The translations under genes were made by a program, and so were the position numbers. A DNA stretch of 64,000 bases from Arthrobacter sp. MYb214 (GTDB taxonomy: Bacteria > Actinomycetota > Actinomycetes > Actinomycetales > Micrococcaceae): the NCBI RefSeq assembly GCF_002979865.1, contig NZ_PCPZ01000003.1, positions 124,001 through 188,000 of the forward strand. Direction: 5' to 3'. How positions within the stretch are numbered: the stretch's first letter is position 1; every line of letters begins with the position of its first letter. Below, in pieces: positions 35,356-46,033 of the stretch. The notes under the pieces were generated by a model. That model saw only the letters and a list, made by a program, of their open reading frames with translations. It did not search any database and was not told the origin of the DNA.

Positions 35356-35793
35356 ATGGTTGACGTCTCCACGAGCATCGCTATCGACCGGCCACGTTCG
35401 GTGGTGGCCGGCTACGCGATGAACACGCTGAACGCTCCAGCGTGGTACCGGAATATCCACTCGGTGCGCCGGCTGGATCCCCATGGCTTCGGCCTCGGAT
35501 CACACACCGCCTTCGAAGCCAGGTTCCTTGGACGGAAGCTTTCCTACACCTACGAAGTCACCAGGTTCGCGGAGAACGAGGAACTGGTCATGGCCACCGC
35601 GCAGGACCCGTTTCCCATGCGCACCACCTATCGCTTCGAAGCGATAGGGCCAACGGCGACCCGGGTCCACCTGCGCAATGACGGCGAGCCAACTGGCTTC
35701 GGCAAACTGGCCGGCCCGCTGATGGAAATGATGATGCGGCGAGCCAATATGGCTGATCTCCGGGCGCTGAAAAGCATCCTGGAGAAAGACTGA
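35356..35793 (+). CDS. SRPBCC family protein
   Basis: 145-residue START-like protein: VDVSTSIAIDRPRSVVAGYAMNTLNAPAWYRNI, then RKLSYTYEVTRFAENEELVM and a TTYRFEAIGPTATRVHLRNDGEP strand, ending in a long C-terminal helix. It follows the fusion gene by nine bases in the same operon. Ligand unknown. Confidence 0.8.
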   Translation: MVDVSTSIAIDRPRSVVAGYAMNTLNAPAWYRNIHSVRRLDPHGFGLGSHTAFEARFLGRKLSYTYEVTRFAENEELVMATAQDPFPMRTTYRFEAIGPTATRVHLRNDGEPTGFGKLAGPLMEMMMRRANMADLRALKSILEKD

Positions 35794-35802
35794 GGACCAG
35801 CG

Positions 35803-35851
35803 GCGAACACCGCGGATACCTTGCCTGTGGCATCGCGTCCGCGGTGTTCGC
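35803..35851 (+). terminator. Hairpin after the SRPBCC operon
   Basis: Perfect 14-bp stem (35803-35816 with 35838-35851), 21-base loop, ten bases after the stop. No clear T run follows. Confidence 0.6.
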
Positions 35852-35893
35852 GCGTCGCTGACCTGAGCATTCCCGATTGCTCCAGTTCCCGAC

Positions 35894-35922
35894 TTGACGT
35901 TAAGTGGATCACACCCCAGACT
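35894..35922 (+). promoter_or_regulatory. Promoter of the asparagine operon
   Basis: -35 TTGACG (35894-35899), 17-base spacer, -10 CAGACT (35917-35922). Transcription would start at about the GTG at 35930, so the first gene is probably leaderless. Confidence 0.55.
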
Positions 35923-35929
35923 GGTACAC

Positions 35930-36634
35930 GTGAACCTGTCTGACAGCTGGACACCCGGACAGCAACCGATCGAACGACGATCCGCTGCCGAAGGCGTCTT
36001 CCATGCACTCCGCCTAGCCATTGAAGCCCAGGAAATCGCCATCGGCGCGAAACTGGGATCCGAAGCTGCCCTCGCGGCCGACTACGGCGTGAGCCGCTCG
36101 GTCATCCGCGAAGCGCTGCGCTCCTGCGCGGCCCTGGGCCTGACCCGCACCGAAACCGGGCGCGGCACCTTCGTGGTCTCCCACCGGCCCACCCGCGAGC
36201 TGAAACTGGGCACGTTCTCCTCCGACGACCTGCACGAAGCCCGTCCGCATATCGAAATCCCGGCTGCCACCCTCGCCGCCACCCGGCGCACCGCCGAGGA
36301 CCTGGAGCGGATCAGCGGGCTGATCGAGGCGATGGAGCAGGAAGACGACCCGGCAGCCTGGGTCGAGCTGGACGCCGCCTTCCATGCCGCGATCGCCCAG
36401 GCCAGCGGCAACTCGGTGTTCTCCAAGGTCGTCGCGGACATCCGCGAGGCCATGGCCCGCCAGTCCGAGACCGTGAACCTGGTTGCCGGCCGCCGGTCGC
36501 CGTCGAACTCGGAGCACCAGGAAATCTACCAGGCCATCGCCGCCCAAGACCCGCAAGCGGCCAACAATGCGATGGCCAAGCACCTCAATGCGGTGCAGCA
36601 AGCAGTATCCACCATAGTCAGGAGCAAGAAGTGA
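35930..36634 (+). CDS. GntR/FadR-family regulator of the asparagine operon
   Basis: 234-residue regulator. The winged HTH (about 15-80) has LGSEAALAADYGVSRSVIREALRSCAALGLTRTETGRGTFVV; the C-terminal FadR-type helical domain has WVELDAAFHAAIAQASGNSVF with the metal-binding Asp/His pattern and a late EHQEIYQAIAAQD His. The GTG at 35930 is chosen because the longer frame would start on the -35 box and there is no ribosome site. It is the first gene of an operon that encodes asparaginase, aspartase and a permease, as in the ans operon of Rhizobium etli, where a regulator also travels with these genes. Confidence 0.85.
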   Translation: MNLSDSWTPGQQPIERRSAAEGVFHALRLAIEAQEIAIGAKLGSEAALAADYGVSRSVIREALRSCAALGLTRTETGRGTFVVSHRPTRELKLGTFSSDDLHEARPHIEIPAATLAATRRTAEDLERISGLIEAMEQEDDPAAWVELDAAFHAAIAQASGNSVFSKVVADIREAMARQSETVNLVAGRRSPSNSEHQEIYQAIAAQDPQAANNAMAKHLNAVQQAVSTIVRSKK

Positions 36635-37626
36635 CCCCCGCCGATCCCCAGACCCTGCGCGCTTCGCTGGTCGTTGAGGCACTGCCGCAGCACGAACCGC
36701 TGGTCATCGCCACCCGCGGCGAGGCCGTGGAGTCCATCCACTACGGCTCGGCCGTGCTGCTGGATCCCGCCGGCTCCATCGCCGCCAGCCGCGGCGATGC
36801 CCAGGCCGCGTTCTACCCGCGCTCGGCGCTCAAGCCGCTGTTCGCCGTGGGCATGCTGCGCGCCGGACTGCAGCTCGACGACCAGCAGCTGGCCTTGGCC
36901 TCGGCCAGCCACTCCGGGAGCCCGCGCCACCTGCAGGTCGCCGAATCCACGCTGGCCGCCGCCGGCCTGGACCACACAGCGCTGCGCAATTCCACCGACC
37001 TGCCCTACGGCGTTGCCGAGCGCCAGGACTACCTGGCCGCTGGCGGCAAGGCCACCGCGCTCGCGCAGAACTGCTCGGGCAAGCACGCCGCACTGGCGGC
37101 CCTGTGCGAGCTCAAGGGCTGGGACACCGCCAACTACCTGCACGACGAGCGCCTCCTGCAGCTGCTGCAGGACACCGTGGAGGATCTTTCGGGCGAACAG
37201 ATCTCCGGGGTGAGCACCGACGGCTGCGGCACCCCGGTCTACCGGATGACCCTGGCCGGATTGGCCCGCGCCTTCGGCAAGCTGGCCAGCGCCGCGCAAG
37301 GCACCGCCGAGGCACGCGTGGCCGCGGCAATGGCCGGCTACCCGGAACTGGTAGCCGGCGTTGGCCGCGATGTCACCGCCCTGATGCGCGCGGTGCCCGG
37401 CTCCGTGGCCAAGGACGGTTTCGAGGGCATCCAGGCCGTGGGCCTGCCCGATGGCAGCGCGCTGGCCGTGAAGATCGCCGACGGCTCGGACCGCGCCCGG
37501 ATGCCGATCACCGCCAAGCTGCTCGCCGAGCACCTGGGCTCCGAGGCCGCGATCGCCCTTGAACCGCTGGCTACCAGCCCGGCCTTCGGCGGCGGTGCGC
37601 CCGTGGGCCTGCTGGCCGCACTGTAA
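36631..37626 (+). CDS. L-asparaginase, Rhizobium etli (zinc) type
   Basis: 331-residue amidohydrolase of the Asparaginase_II family (PF06089), unrelated to the E. coli enzymes. It hydrolyses asparagine to aspartate and ammonia. The pattern known from the R. etli enzyme is present: S65-A-L-K68 (active-site Ser and Lys), S-H-S-G at about 93-96 (second Ser), C148-S-G-K151 and C199 (the Cys-Lys-Cys zinc site). No signal peptide, so cytoplasmic. Start is a GTG overlapping the regulator stop by four bases; aspA follows after 47 bases. Confidence 0.87.
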   Translation: MTPADPQTLRASLVVEALPQHEPLVIATRGEAVESIHYGSAVLLDPAGSIAASRGDAQAAFYPRSALKPLFAVGMLRAGLQLDDQQLALASASHSGSPRHLQVAESTLAAAGLDHTALRNSTDLPYGVAERQDYLAAGGKATALAQNCSGKHAALAALCELKGWDTANYLHDERLLQLLQDTVEDLSGEQISGVSTDGCGTPVYRMTLAGLARAFGKLASAAQGTAEARVAAAMAGYPELVAGVGRDVTALMRAVPGSVAKDGFEGIQAVGLPDGSALAVKIADGSDRARMPITAKLLAEHLGSEAAIALEPLATSPAFGGGAPVGLLAAL

Positions 37627-37673
37627 TTTTTTCCGTTCCAACCATTTCAACGAATCCTGGAGAAGAATCCACC

Positions 37674-39089
<1,416 letters not shown>

Positions 39090-39103
39090 ATCCGAGGAAT
39101 CAT

Positions 39104-40582
39104 ATGGATAATTCCACTCCGCACGCCACCGCGGCGCACGTCCCCGATGCCGCGCTGACGGCCGGCGACAACGATTACCACAAGGGCCTGTCCTCCCGGC
39201 AGATGCAGATGATCGCCATTGGCGGAGCGATTGGCACCGGCCTGTTCATGGGCGCCGGAGGGCGCCTCGAGGCGGCCGGCCCGGGCATCGTCATCAGCTA
39301 CGCGGTCTGCGGCTTCTTCGCCTTCCTGATCCTGCGGGCGTTGGGCGAACTGGTCATGCACCGTCCGTCGACCGGCTCCTTCGTCTCCTACGCCCGCGAG
39401 TTCTACGGCGAGAAGGCGGCCTTCGCCACCGGCTGGCTGTACTGGCTGAACTGGGTGATGACCGCCATCGTGGACATCACCGCGGTCGCCCTGTACATGG
39501 GCTTCTTCGGCAAATACGTGGGGTGGATCAGCTCGGTGCCGCAGTGGCTCTGGGCGCTGGCCGCGCTGGCCGTGGTGCTCACCATGAACCTGATCTCCGT
39601 CAAGGCCTTCGGCGAGATGGAATTCTGGTTCGCGCTGATCAAGGTCGTGGCCCTGGTGGCCTTCCTGATTGTCGGCTGCTACTTCGTCATCTTCGGTACC
39701 CCGCTGGACGGGCATGAGGTCGGCTTCTCGCTGCTGGCCGATAATGGGGGGCTGCTGCCCAACGGCCTGCTGCCGGTGCTGGTGCTGATGCAGGGCGTGG
39801 TCTTCTCCTATGCTTCCATCGAGCTGATCGGCACCGCCGCGGGTGAAACGGAGAATCCGGAAAAGGTCATGCCCAAGGCGATCAACACCGTGATCATCCG
39901 CATCGCCGTATTCTACGTCGGCTCGCTGGTACTGCTCTCGCTGCTGCTGCCCTACACCGCGTACAGCGCCGGGGAATCGCCGTTCGTGACCTTCTTCGGA
40001 TCCATCGGCGTGCAGGGCATGGACGTGGTGATGAACCTGGTGGTGCTCACCGCGGCGCTGTCCTCGCTGAACGCCGGGCTCTACTCCACCGGGCGCATCA
40101 TGCGCTCCATGTCATTGAACGGCTCGGCGCCGAAATTCGCCGGGCGCATGAACAAGGCCGGGGTACCCTACGGCGGCATCGTGATCACCGCCGTGGTGGC
40201 AGTGCTCGGCGTGGTGCTCAACGCCGTGGTCCCGGCCAAGGCCTTCGAGATCGTGCTGAACTTCGCTGCCATCGGCATCATTGCCTCCTGGGCGATGATC
40301 GTGCTGTGCCAGATGGCCCTGATGAAGTCCGCCAAGCGCGGAGAGCAGGATCGACCCAGCTTCCGGATGCCATTCGCCCCGGTTTCAGGCTGGGTAACCC
40401 TGGGCTTCCTGGCCCTGGTGCTGGTGATGATGGCCTTCGATAATCCGGTAGGCACCTGGACGGTTGCCTCGCTGGTGATCATCATCCCGCTGATCATCGG
40501 CGGCTGGTACCTGTGCCGCGGACGGATCAACGAGATCGCCGAGGCACGGCTGCGCAACGAGCAGCCGGCCAACCAGCCGTAG
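39104..40582 (+). CDS. Amino acid permease, probable L-asparagine permease (AnsP type)
   Basis: 492-residue APC-superfamily symporter with 12 helices: [68 protein letters not shown] in outline, and [28 protein letters not shown]. It is 14 bases after aspA and closes the operon, so asparagine (or aspartate) is the likely substrate. A terminator follows. Confidence 0.88.
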   Translation: MDNSTPHATAAHVPDAALTAGDNDYHKGLSSRQMQMIAIGGAIGTGLFMGAGGRLEAAGPGIVISYAVCGFFAFLILRALGELVMHRPSTGSFVSYAREFYGEKAAFATGWLYWLNWVMTAIVDITAVALYMGFFGKYVGWISSVPQWLWALAALAVVLTMNLISVKAFGEMEFWFALIKVVALVAFLIVGCYFVIFGTPLDGHEVGFSLLADNGGLLPNGLLPVLVLMQGVVFSYASIELIGTAAGETENPEKVMPKAINTVIIRIAVFYVGSLVLLSLLLPYTAYSAGESPFVTFFGSIGVQGMDVVMNLVVLTAALSSLNAGLYSTGRIMRSMSLNGSAPKFAGRMNKAGVPYGGIVITAVVAVLGVVLNAVVPAKAFEIVLNFAAIGIIASWAMIVLCQMALMKSAKRGEQDRPSFRMPFAPVSGWVTLGFLALVLVMMAFDNPVGTWTVASLVIIIPLIIGGWYLCRGRINEIAEARLRNEQPANQP

Positions 40583-40592
40583 CAGGATCGCA

Positions 40593-40638
40593 GAACCGGC
40601 CCGGATGCAGCATCGCGCTGTGTCCGGGCCGGTTTTCT
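40593..40638 (+). terminator. Terminator of the asparagine operon
   Basis: 13-bp stem (40593-40605 with 40623-40635) with a T run, between convergent genes. Confidence 0.88.
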
Positions 40639-40653
40639 GCGTTCCGAGCCTGG

Positions 40654-43566
40654 CTAGCCGGTGATCTTGGCCTTGAGCAGCACCTGCGCCAGATGCATGC
40701 CGCGGACCTCCGTGCCCTCGGCGATCTGCGTGCGGCAGGAGAATCCGTCGGCGAGCACCACATCGTCCTGCGCACGATTGCGGATGGCCGGGAAGAGCTC
40801 GCGTTCGCCCAGCGAGCGGGATAGTTCTGCATGTCCGGGTTCGAATCCCCAGTTGCCGGCCAAGCCGCAGCAGCCGGTTTCGATTTCACGCTCGGCAATG
40901 CCGATGCTGCGCAGCACGGCCGAGGATGAGCCATGGTCACCCTGCGAACGCTCATGGCAATGGACTTGCGACACCGCGCCGACGTTCAGCTGTTCGAAGG
41001 GCCAGCTGGCGCTGGGCTTGCCATCGGCCGGAACATGCTTGGCGATCAGATCCGCGAACGGCACGACGGCCGCCGACAGCGCCGCCGCGCGAGGATCCTC
41101 GGGAACCAGCTCGGTGATTTCGTGGCCGAGCATCACCGTGCAGGACGGTTCCAGGCCGATTACCGGGTAGCCGGCCTTGACCAGGGGTTCCATGACGTCC
41201 AAGGTGTGCTTGATGACCTTGCGCGCGGTATCCAGCTGGCCGGTTGAGTGCCACGTCAAACCGCAGCAGACGAACCCTTCGGGAATGATCACCCGGTAGC
41301 CGAGGGTTTCGAGCACTTCGACTGCCGCCTCGCCTGGTCCGGTATCCAGGTGGTTGTTGAAGGAATCCGGCCAGAGCACCACGGTGCCCTGCGGCGATGC
41401 GGCTTCTGTTTCGTTCCGCTTGGCCGCCCAGCGCTGCAGCGATTCGCCCGAGAACGTGATCATCTTGCGTGTCGGTTCAATGCCGCCAACCTTCTTGACA
41501 AGCCGTTGCACCGCTTCGAAGCGCAGCACGGTGTTGGCCAAGGATGCCGCACCTGGCACCTGGTGCATCCAGTGGGTAAGCTTGGGTAGCCACCCCATGG
41601 TGTAGTGCGCCATCGGGCGGATGCGACCCTCGTAGAACTTGTGCAGGAACTCCGACTTGTAGGTAGCCATATCCACATTGACCGGGCATTCGGAAGCGCA
41701 GGCCTTGCAGGACAGACAGAGGTCCAGGGCGTCCTTCACCTCTTCGGACTTGTAGGCATCGGGCAAGGTGGTGCCGCGGAACATCTCGGAAAGCACCCGG
41801 GCACGGCCACGCGTGGAGTTGACCTCGTTATGAGTGCCCTGGAAGGACGGGCACATGGCCCCCTCGTCCGAACGGCACAGGCCTACGCCCACGCAGCGGT
41901 TGACCGCGTTGACCAAGGAACCCTTGTCGCGCGAGAGCGCATGAACCGGCGTCAGCTCGAAGCTGCGCTGCCCGGGTCCGGGACGCAGCGACTCATCGAT
42001 GCGTTCCGGATTGACCAATACCCCGGGGTTGAACAGGCCCTCGGGATCGAAGGCCGCCTTGAAGCTGGCGAATGCCTTCATCATCTTCGGGCTGTACATG
42101 CGGGTGAGCAATTCCGAGCGCGCCCTGCCGTCCCCGTGCTCGCCGGACAGCGAGCCTCCGTGCTTGGCTACGGTGTCGGCGGCCTGTTCCATGAACTGGC
42201 GGAAGATCGCCATGCCTTCTTCGGTGCCCAAATCGAAGGAGATGCGCACGTGGACGCATCCCTCGCCGAAGTGCCCGAAGGGGATGCCGCGCAGTCCATG
42301 GGTGTCCATGAGCGCGTACAGGTCGCGCAGGTAGTCGGCGAGATTTTCCGGCGGAACCGCGGAATCTTCCCAGGACGGCCAGGCCTCGCCGCCATCTGGC
42401 AGACGGGTGACAATACCGGCGGAGGCTTCGCGGATCTTCCATAGCGTGCGGGCCTCGGCATGGTCCGTCACGACCACGGCATCGATCGCAGCTCCGGTCT
42501 GCGCGGCATACGCGGACTGCACCAGCTCATCGGCGATGCTTCGTGCCTGTTCCATGGTTTGCCCAGCAGTCTCGCAGAAGAGCCAGCCGCCGGCCTTGGC
42601 TACGCCACCGCGGTTGGCGGCACCCATGCCTGGCAGGTTGGATCCGGCATCCTGCTGCCCGGGGCGGCTACGCAGCGCATCGAGCAGATCTCCGCCCATG
42701 CCTTCCGCGGTGGCAAGGCCTGGCCGGCGCAGGGATGCGGCCGCAGCCGCGGCGTCGAAGACCGTTTCAAAAGCCAATACTGCCAGCGCCGTATGCTTCG
42801 GCTTCTCGACAAGGCGCACCACCAGCTCGGTGATGACCCCGCAGGTACCTTCGGAACCGGAGAGCGCCTTGGCGACATTGAACCCGTTTTCCGGGAGCAG
42901 ATAGTGCATGCCGTAGCCGGAGACCTGGCGGGCGAAGCGGCCCAGTTCGGTGCGCAATTCCTTGAGGTTCGCATCGCGAAGCGCCTTGAGCTTTCCGTCA
43001 AGTTCTTCGCTGCTGGTGCCGTCGGAGTTGACCTCAACCACGGATCCGTCGCCTAGCATGATCTTCATGGACACGACGTTGTCCGCGGCGGTGCCCCACG
43101 CCAGCGAGTGCGAGCCGCAAGCGTTGTTGGCCACCATGCCGCCTACGGTGCAACGGCTATGGGTCGACGGGTCCGGGCCGTAGGTCAGCCCGTATTCAGC
43201 AGCCGCATCACGCAGCTGGTCGCAGATGACTCCAGGCTGGATGCGTGCGGTCTTCGCCTCGGGATCGATGTCGAGGATCTTATTGAAATAGCGGGAGGTG
43301 TCCAGGATCAACCCCTCGCCGATGGCGTTGCCCGCAACCGAGGTGCCGCCACCTCGCGACGTGATCGAAAGGCCTTCGGCCTTGGCATATTCGATACCCA
43401 AGGCGATGTCGGCCTCGCTGCGCACTTCGAGGACCGCTTGCGGAACCCGACGGAATATCGAGGCATCGGAAATATATGCAGCCCGAGTCGTCAGATCGGT
43501 CCGTAGCCGTTCCCGCATCTCATTTGCCTCAGGACTCAAGGTCTGGATGCTCGACTGAGCTGACAT
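40654..43566 (-). CDS. FAD- and Fe-S-binding 2-hydroxyacid dehydrogenase (D-lactate/YdiJ type)
   Basis: 970-residue respiratory-type dehydrogenase. Residues about 45-190 are the FAD-binding domain (SRGGGTSVAGNAIGEGLILD, GPDPSTHSRCTVGGMVANNACGSHS). The FAD-oxidase C domain runs to about 520 with the FGHFGEGCVHVRI metal-type segment. Two Cys clusters (near 560 and 617, the latter CLSCKACASECP) bind 4Fe-4S centres. Cys-rich CCG-type domains follow (FVCCGLTWHSTGQ, GCCGLAGNWGFE). This matches D-lactate dehydrogenases and the D-2-hydroxyglutarate dehydrogenase YdiJ; the substrate is not decided. A GAGAGG site precedes the ATG at 43566. A palindrome upstream links it to the divergent GntR gene. Confidence 0.87.
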   Translation of the reverse strand: MSAQSSIQTLSPEANEMRERLRTDLTTRAAYISDASIFRRVPQAVLEVRSEADIALGIEYAKAEGLSITSRGGGTSVAGNAIGEGLILDTSRYFNKILDIDPEAKTARIQPGVICDQLRDAAAEYGLTYGPDPSTHSRCTVGGMVANNACGSHSLAWGTAADNVVSMKIMLGDGSVVEVNSDGTSSEELDGKLKALRDANLKELRTELGRFARQVSGYGMHYLLPENGFNVAKALSGSEGTCGVITELVVRLVEKPKHTALAVLAFETVFDAAAAAASLRRPGLATAEGMGGDLLDALRSRPGQQDAGSNLPGMGAANRGGVAKAGGWLFCETAGQTMEQARSIADELVQSAYAAQTGAAIDAVVVTDHAEARTLWKIREASAGIVTRLPDGGEAWPSWEDSAVPPENLADYLRDLYALMDTHGLRGIPFGHFGEGCVHVRISFDLGTEEGMAIFRQFMEQAADTVAKHGGSLSGEHGDGRARSELLTRMYSPKMMKAFASFKAAFDPEGLFNPGVLVNPERIDESLRPGPGQRSFELTPVHALSRDKGSLVNAVNRCVGVGLCRSDEGAMCPSFQGTHNEVNSTRGRARVLSEMFRGTTLPDAYKSEEVKDALDLCLSCKACASECPVNVDMATYKSEFLHKFYEGRIRPMAHYTMGWLPKLTHWMHQVPGAASLANTVLRFEAVQRLVKKVGGIEPTRKMITFSGESLQRWAAKRNETEAASPQGTVVLWPDSFNNHLDTGPGEAAVEVLETLGYRVIIPEGFVCCGLTWHSTGQLDTARKVIKHTLDVMEPLVKAGYPVIGLEPSCTVMLGHEITELVPEDPRAAALSAAVVPFADLIAKHVPADGKPSASWPFEQLNVGAVSQVHCHERSQGDHGSSSAVLRSIGIAEREIETGCCGLAGNWGFEPGHAELSRSLGERELFPAIRNRAQDDVVLADGFSCRTQIAEGTEVRGMHLAQVLLKAKITG

Positions 43567-43599
43567 GGTGATCGCCTCTCGTTGATTCGTCTCATCAGA

Positions 43600-43611
43600 G
43601 TAACATGTTAC
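43600..43611. promoter_or_regulatory. GntR operator between the dehydrogenase and regulator genes
   Basis: Perfect 12-bp palindrome GTAACATGTTAC, 34 bases before the dehydrogenase start and 63 before the gntR start. With flanks, 16 of 20 positions match the site before the DctM transporter. Confidence 0.75.
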
Positions 43612-43674
43612 ACACTGTTTAGTTTCTTGATTACGTGAAAACTCCGCAGTCGATTTCAATGAGAGAATCAGTTC

Positions 43675-44400
43675 ATGACCTCCGATCCCCAAGTCCCCGC
43701 CCAACATGGGCGCACATTGACCGAACAAGTGATGGACTACGTCCGTTCAGCTGTCATTTCTGGGGAATTGAAGACCGACACCCTCTACAGCGTGTACCAG
43801 CTGGCTGATCGATTGAAGATCTCCCGGTCACCGGTGCGCGATGGCCTGTTGCGTCTGGAAGAAGCCGGCTTGATTGAATTTGCGCGGAATCGCGGCTTCC
43901 GCATCATTCCGACCCAGCCAAAAGATGTCGCAGAAATTTTCTCGCTACGGCTGGCTCTGGAGGTTCCTGCCGCGTTCCGAGCCGCGCAGGCCTGCACCCC
44001 GCAAATCGCAGCGCAGCTAAATGAGATCGTTGGCGGTCTGTCCCGTTGCGCCGAAGCCGAACTGACCGAAGAGTTCTTCGATCTGGACCAGCAGCTGCAC
44101 GACTTCATCCTTGAAGTCGCGCAATCGAACCGCGGCCGCAACATCGTGAACCGCCTTCGTGTCGCAACGCGGCTGCTGGGCGTTTCCACCGCAGGCAAGC
44201 AGCGCACGCTGAGCGACATCATGGTCGAGCATGAACCGATTATCACCGCAATCTCCAGTGGCAACGCCCCGGCAGCGGCCCTGGCGATGCGCCAGCACCT
44301 GGTCGCGACAGGAAAGCTTTTGCTCGCACAAGCAGTTCAGGGCCAAGGTTTGGACCTTGACCCTGAAAACTTGTGGACAGAACTGACAGCTGGCTACTAG
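43675..44400 (+). CDS. GntR/FadR-family regulator
   Basis: 241-residue regulator. Winged HTH: LYSVYQLADRLKISRSPVRDGLLRLEEAGLIEFARNRGFRI in outline; C-terminal FCD domain with FFDLDQQLHDFILEVAQSNRG (metal-type Asp/His) and VEHEPIITAISSGNAPAAALAMRQHLVATGK. It is divergent from the FAD/Fe-S dehydrogenase and sits next to a DctM-like transporter operon; identical-looking palindromes lie before both. The effector is probably the hydroxyacid or dicarboxylate that is transported. Its stop overlaps the stop of the convergent small gene by four bases (CTAG). Confidence 0.87.
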   Translation: MTSDPQVPAQHGRTLTEQVMDYVRSAVISGELKTDTLYSVYQLADRLKISRSPVRDGLLRLEEAGLIEFARNRGFRIIPTQPKDVAEIFSLRLALEVPAAFRAAQACTPQIAAQLNEIVGGLSRCAEAELTEEFFDLDQQLHDFILEVAQSNRGRNIVNRLRVATRLLGVSTAGKQRTLSDIMVEHEPIITAISSGNAPAAALAMRQHLVATGKLLLAQAVQGQGLDLDPENLWTELTAGY

Positions 44401-44624
44401 TCCTGCTCGTCTTCCTTGTATTCCTTTGAATACTGCAGCACGAAGGCACACAGAGCGCACGCTGTCGCGAAACTGAATGTCCACGGGTACAGGACCTGCT
44501 TTGCGCCGCTGACCAGGTCGCCATTCAGCGACAGCACACCTGCCAGCTGCGTGCCGACGATTGCCGTGCCGCCGATCATGAACAGCGCCAAGAAGATCAG
44601 AAACAGAATTTTCATGAGTCGCAT
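44397..44624 (-). CDS. Two-helix small membrane protein coupled to the DctM-like permease
   Basis: 75 residues with two hydrophobic segments (about 4-27 and 45-65) and a charged tail KEYKEDEQD. Its AGGAG ribosome site overlaps the stop region of the permease gene, and the ATG at 44624 lies nine bases after that stop, so translation is coupled. It is too short for a normal four-helix DctQ subunit. A role as a reduced small subunit or stabiliser of the permease is inferred from position only. Confidence 0.8.
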   Translation of the reverse strand: MRLMKILFLIFLALFMIGGTAIVGTQLAGVLSLNGDLVSGAKQVLYPWTFSFATACALCAFVLQYSKEYKEDEQD

Positions 44625-44633
44625 GTTTATCTC

Positions 44634-45980
44634 CTACGAAATCGGAATCGGCAGCCAGCCCATGCCGACAAGCCAGGCAATGGCGATCATTGGCAGCACG
44701 AAGTAGCCCAGCAATGGCATGAACATCTTGGTTGGATTGGTTTCGGCGAAGCCGGCAGCCAAATAGATCGGCGCTCCGACCGGTGGCGAAGAACCCTCGG
44801 TCGAGGTGCACAACAGCACTGTCACCACGGCGATGACTGGGTCGATACCCACGCTGGTCAGCGCCATCACTGCCGGTGCACCCACGGCCGCGGCGGTTGC
44901 CGTCGAGGACAGCGGGGTGGCTACGACCACAGCCATGACACAGACGATTGCGACAATCGCCGCCTTTGGCATATCCAGTGAACCCAGGAAATCTGAAAGC
45001 TGCGGCCCGACGCCCAGGGCCTCCATGATGTTCGATGCGCTCAGCGCCGCGAAGAGTGAAACACCAACAGTGGCGAACTGCGGCAGCTCGCGATTCAAGA
45101 TCACCTTGAACTTCGAATCCGGTGCGAAGATCCGCTTTCGCCCCTCGATCAATGCGATCGCCGAAATCAGAATCGGAACCCAAACGATGATCGAGATCGA
45201 TCCCATCGAGTCCTTGCCCACCAATTCCGGACGGGATAGGAATTCAAACAGCGGGCCGAAGGTCAGCGCGACGGGGATCGCGATACCCAGGAAGATCAGC
45301 AGCGAGCGCCAGCCTTCGCGCAATGCTTGCCCCAGCGTCGCCATGCCATCGCGATTCGCTACGGGAATGCCGTCGGCACGAGCCCAAGTGAACACCAGGA
45401 TCATGCGGTAGAGCACGCAATAAGCGCCGCCAATGGCCAGTGCAACATATACGTCGCCAGCGGAAATTCCAGCGGCAGCCGGCATGGCCAAGAGGATGAA
45501 CATGGTGCTGTTCGGCGGGAGCGCGACGCCCAAGCCGGAGTTTCCTGCTACCAGCGTTGCAGCGCGGTTGGAAGACCAGCCGTTTTCCTTCATCCACGGA
45601 ATGGTTACCGAGCCGACCGTCGCCGTGTTGCCTGCGGTTGACCCCGCCACCAGTCCGATTGCGGCCGAGCCGAGGGTCGAGACGTAGGCCGATCCGCCAC
45701 GAACGCGCCCGAACATCGAGTTCAGGATATGGATCAGGCGCTCGATCAGGCCTGTCGCCGAGACGATCACTCCCATGAACACAAAGGCCATGCCCGCGAA
45801 GGTCACGTCTGATTGGAAGCCGTCTATCACTGCTGCGCTCAACAAGTTCAGCGCATCCGCGCCGCCGACCAGTGAACAAGCTATCAGCGCCAGTACCAGC
45901 GCCTCTGAAATACGCCGTTTCAGTACGACGTTAACTATGACTGTCACGGCGATGAATACGCCAAGTGCCAGCACGCCCAT
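44634..45980 (-). CDS. TRAP-type large permease (DctM-like)
   Basis: 448-residue membrane protein with 12 or so helices, rich in Gly/Ala: SAAIGLVAGSTAGNTATVGSVTIPWMKENGWSSNRAATLVAGNSGLGVALPPN in outline, and near the C-terminus CTSTEGSSPPVGAPIYLAAGFAETNPTKMF, both typical of DctM. It would carry an organic acid inward with cations. No periplasmic binding protein (DctP) or ordinary DctQ is adjacent. The ATG at 45980 follows AAAGGTG; the longer frame from 46052 would run through the operator. Co-regulation with the FAD/Fe-S dehydrogenase suggests a hydroxyacid substrate. Confidence 0.82.
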   Translation of the reverse strand: MGVLALGVFIAVTVIVNVVLKRRISEALVLALIACSLVGGADALNLLSAAVIDGFQSDVTFAGMAFVFMGVIVSATGLIERLIHILNSMFGRVRGGSAYVSTLGSAAIGLVAGSTAGNTATVGSVTIPWMKENGWSSNRAATLVAGNSGLGVALPPNSTMFILLAMPAAAGISAGDVYVALAIGGAYCVLYRMILVFTWARADGIPVANRDGMATLGQALREGWRSLLIFLGIAIPVALTFGPLFEFLSRPELVGKDSMGSISIIVWVPILISAIALIEGRKRIFAPDSKFKVILNRELPQFATVGVSLFAALSASNIMEALGVGPQLSDFLGSLDMPKAAIVAIVCVMAVVVATPLSSTATAAAVGAPAVMALTSVGIDPVIAVVTVLLCTSTEGSSPPVGAPIYLAAGFAETNPTKMFMPLLGYFVLPMIAIAWLVGMGWLPIPIS

Positions 45981-46021
45981 GTGTGCACCTTTCACGTTAT
46001 GACTTTGTGTGCCTACACACA

Positions 46022-46033
46022 GTAGCATGTTAC
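46022..46033. promoter_or_regulatory. GntR operator before the DctM-like permease
   Basis: GTAGCATGTTAC, five of six pairs symmetrical, 42 bases before the permease start. It differs at one base from the operator at 43600-43611 and shares its flanks. Confidence 0.7.
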
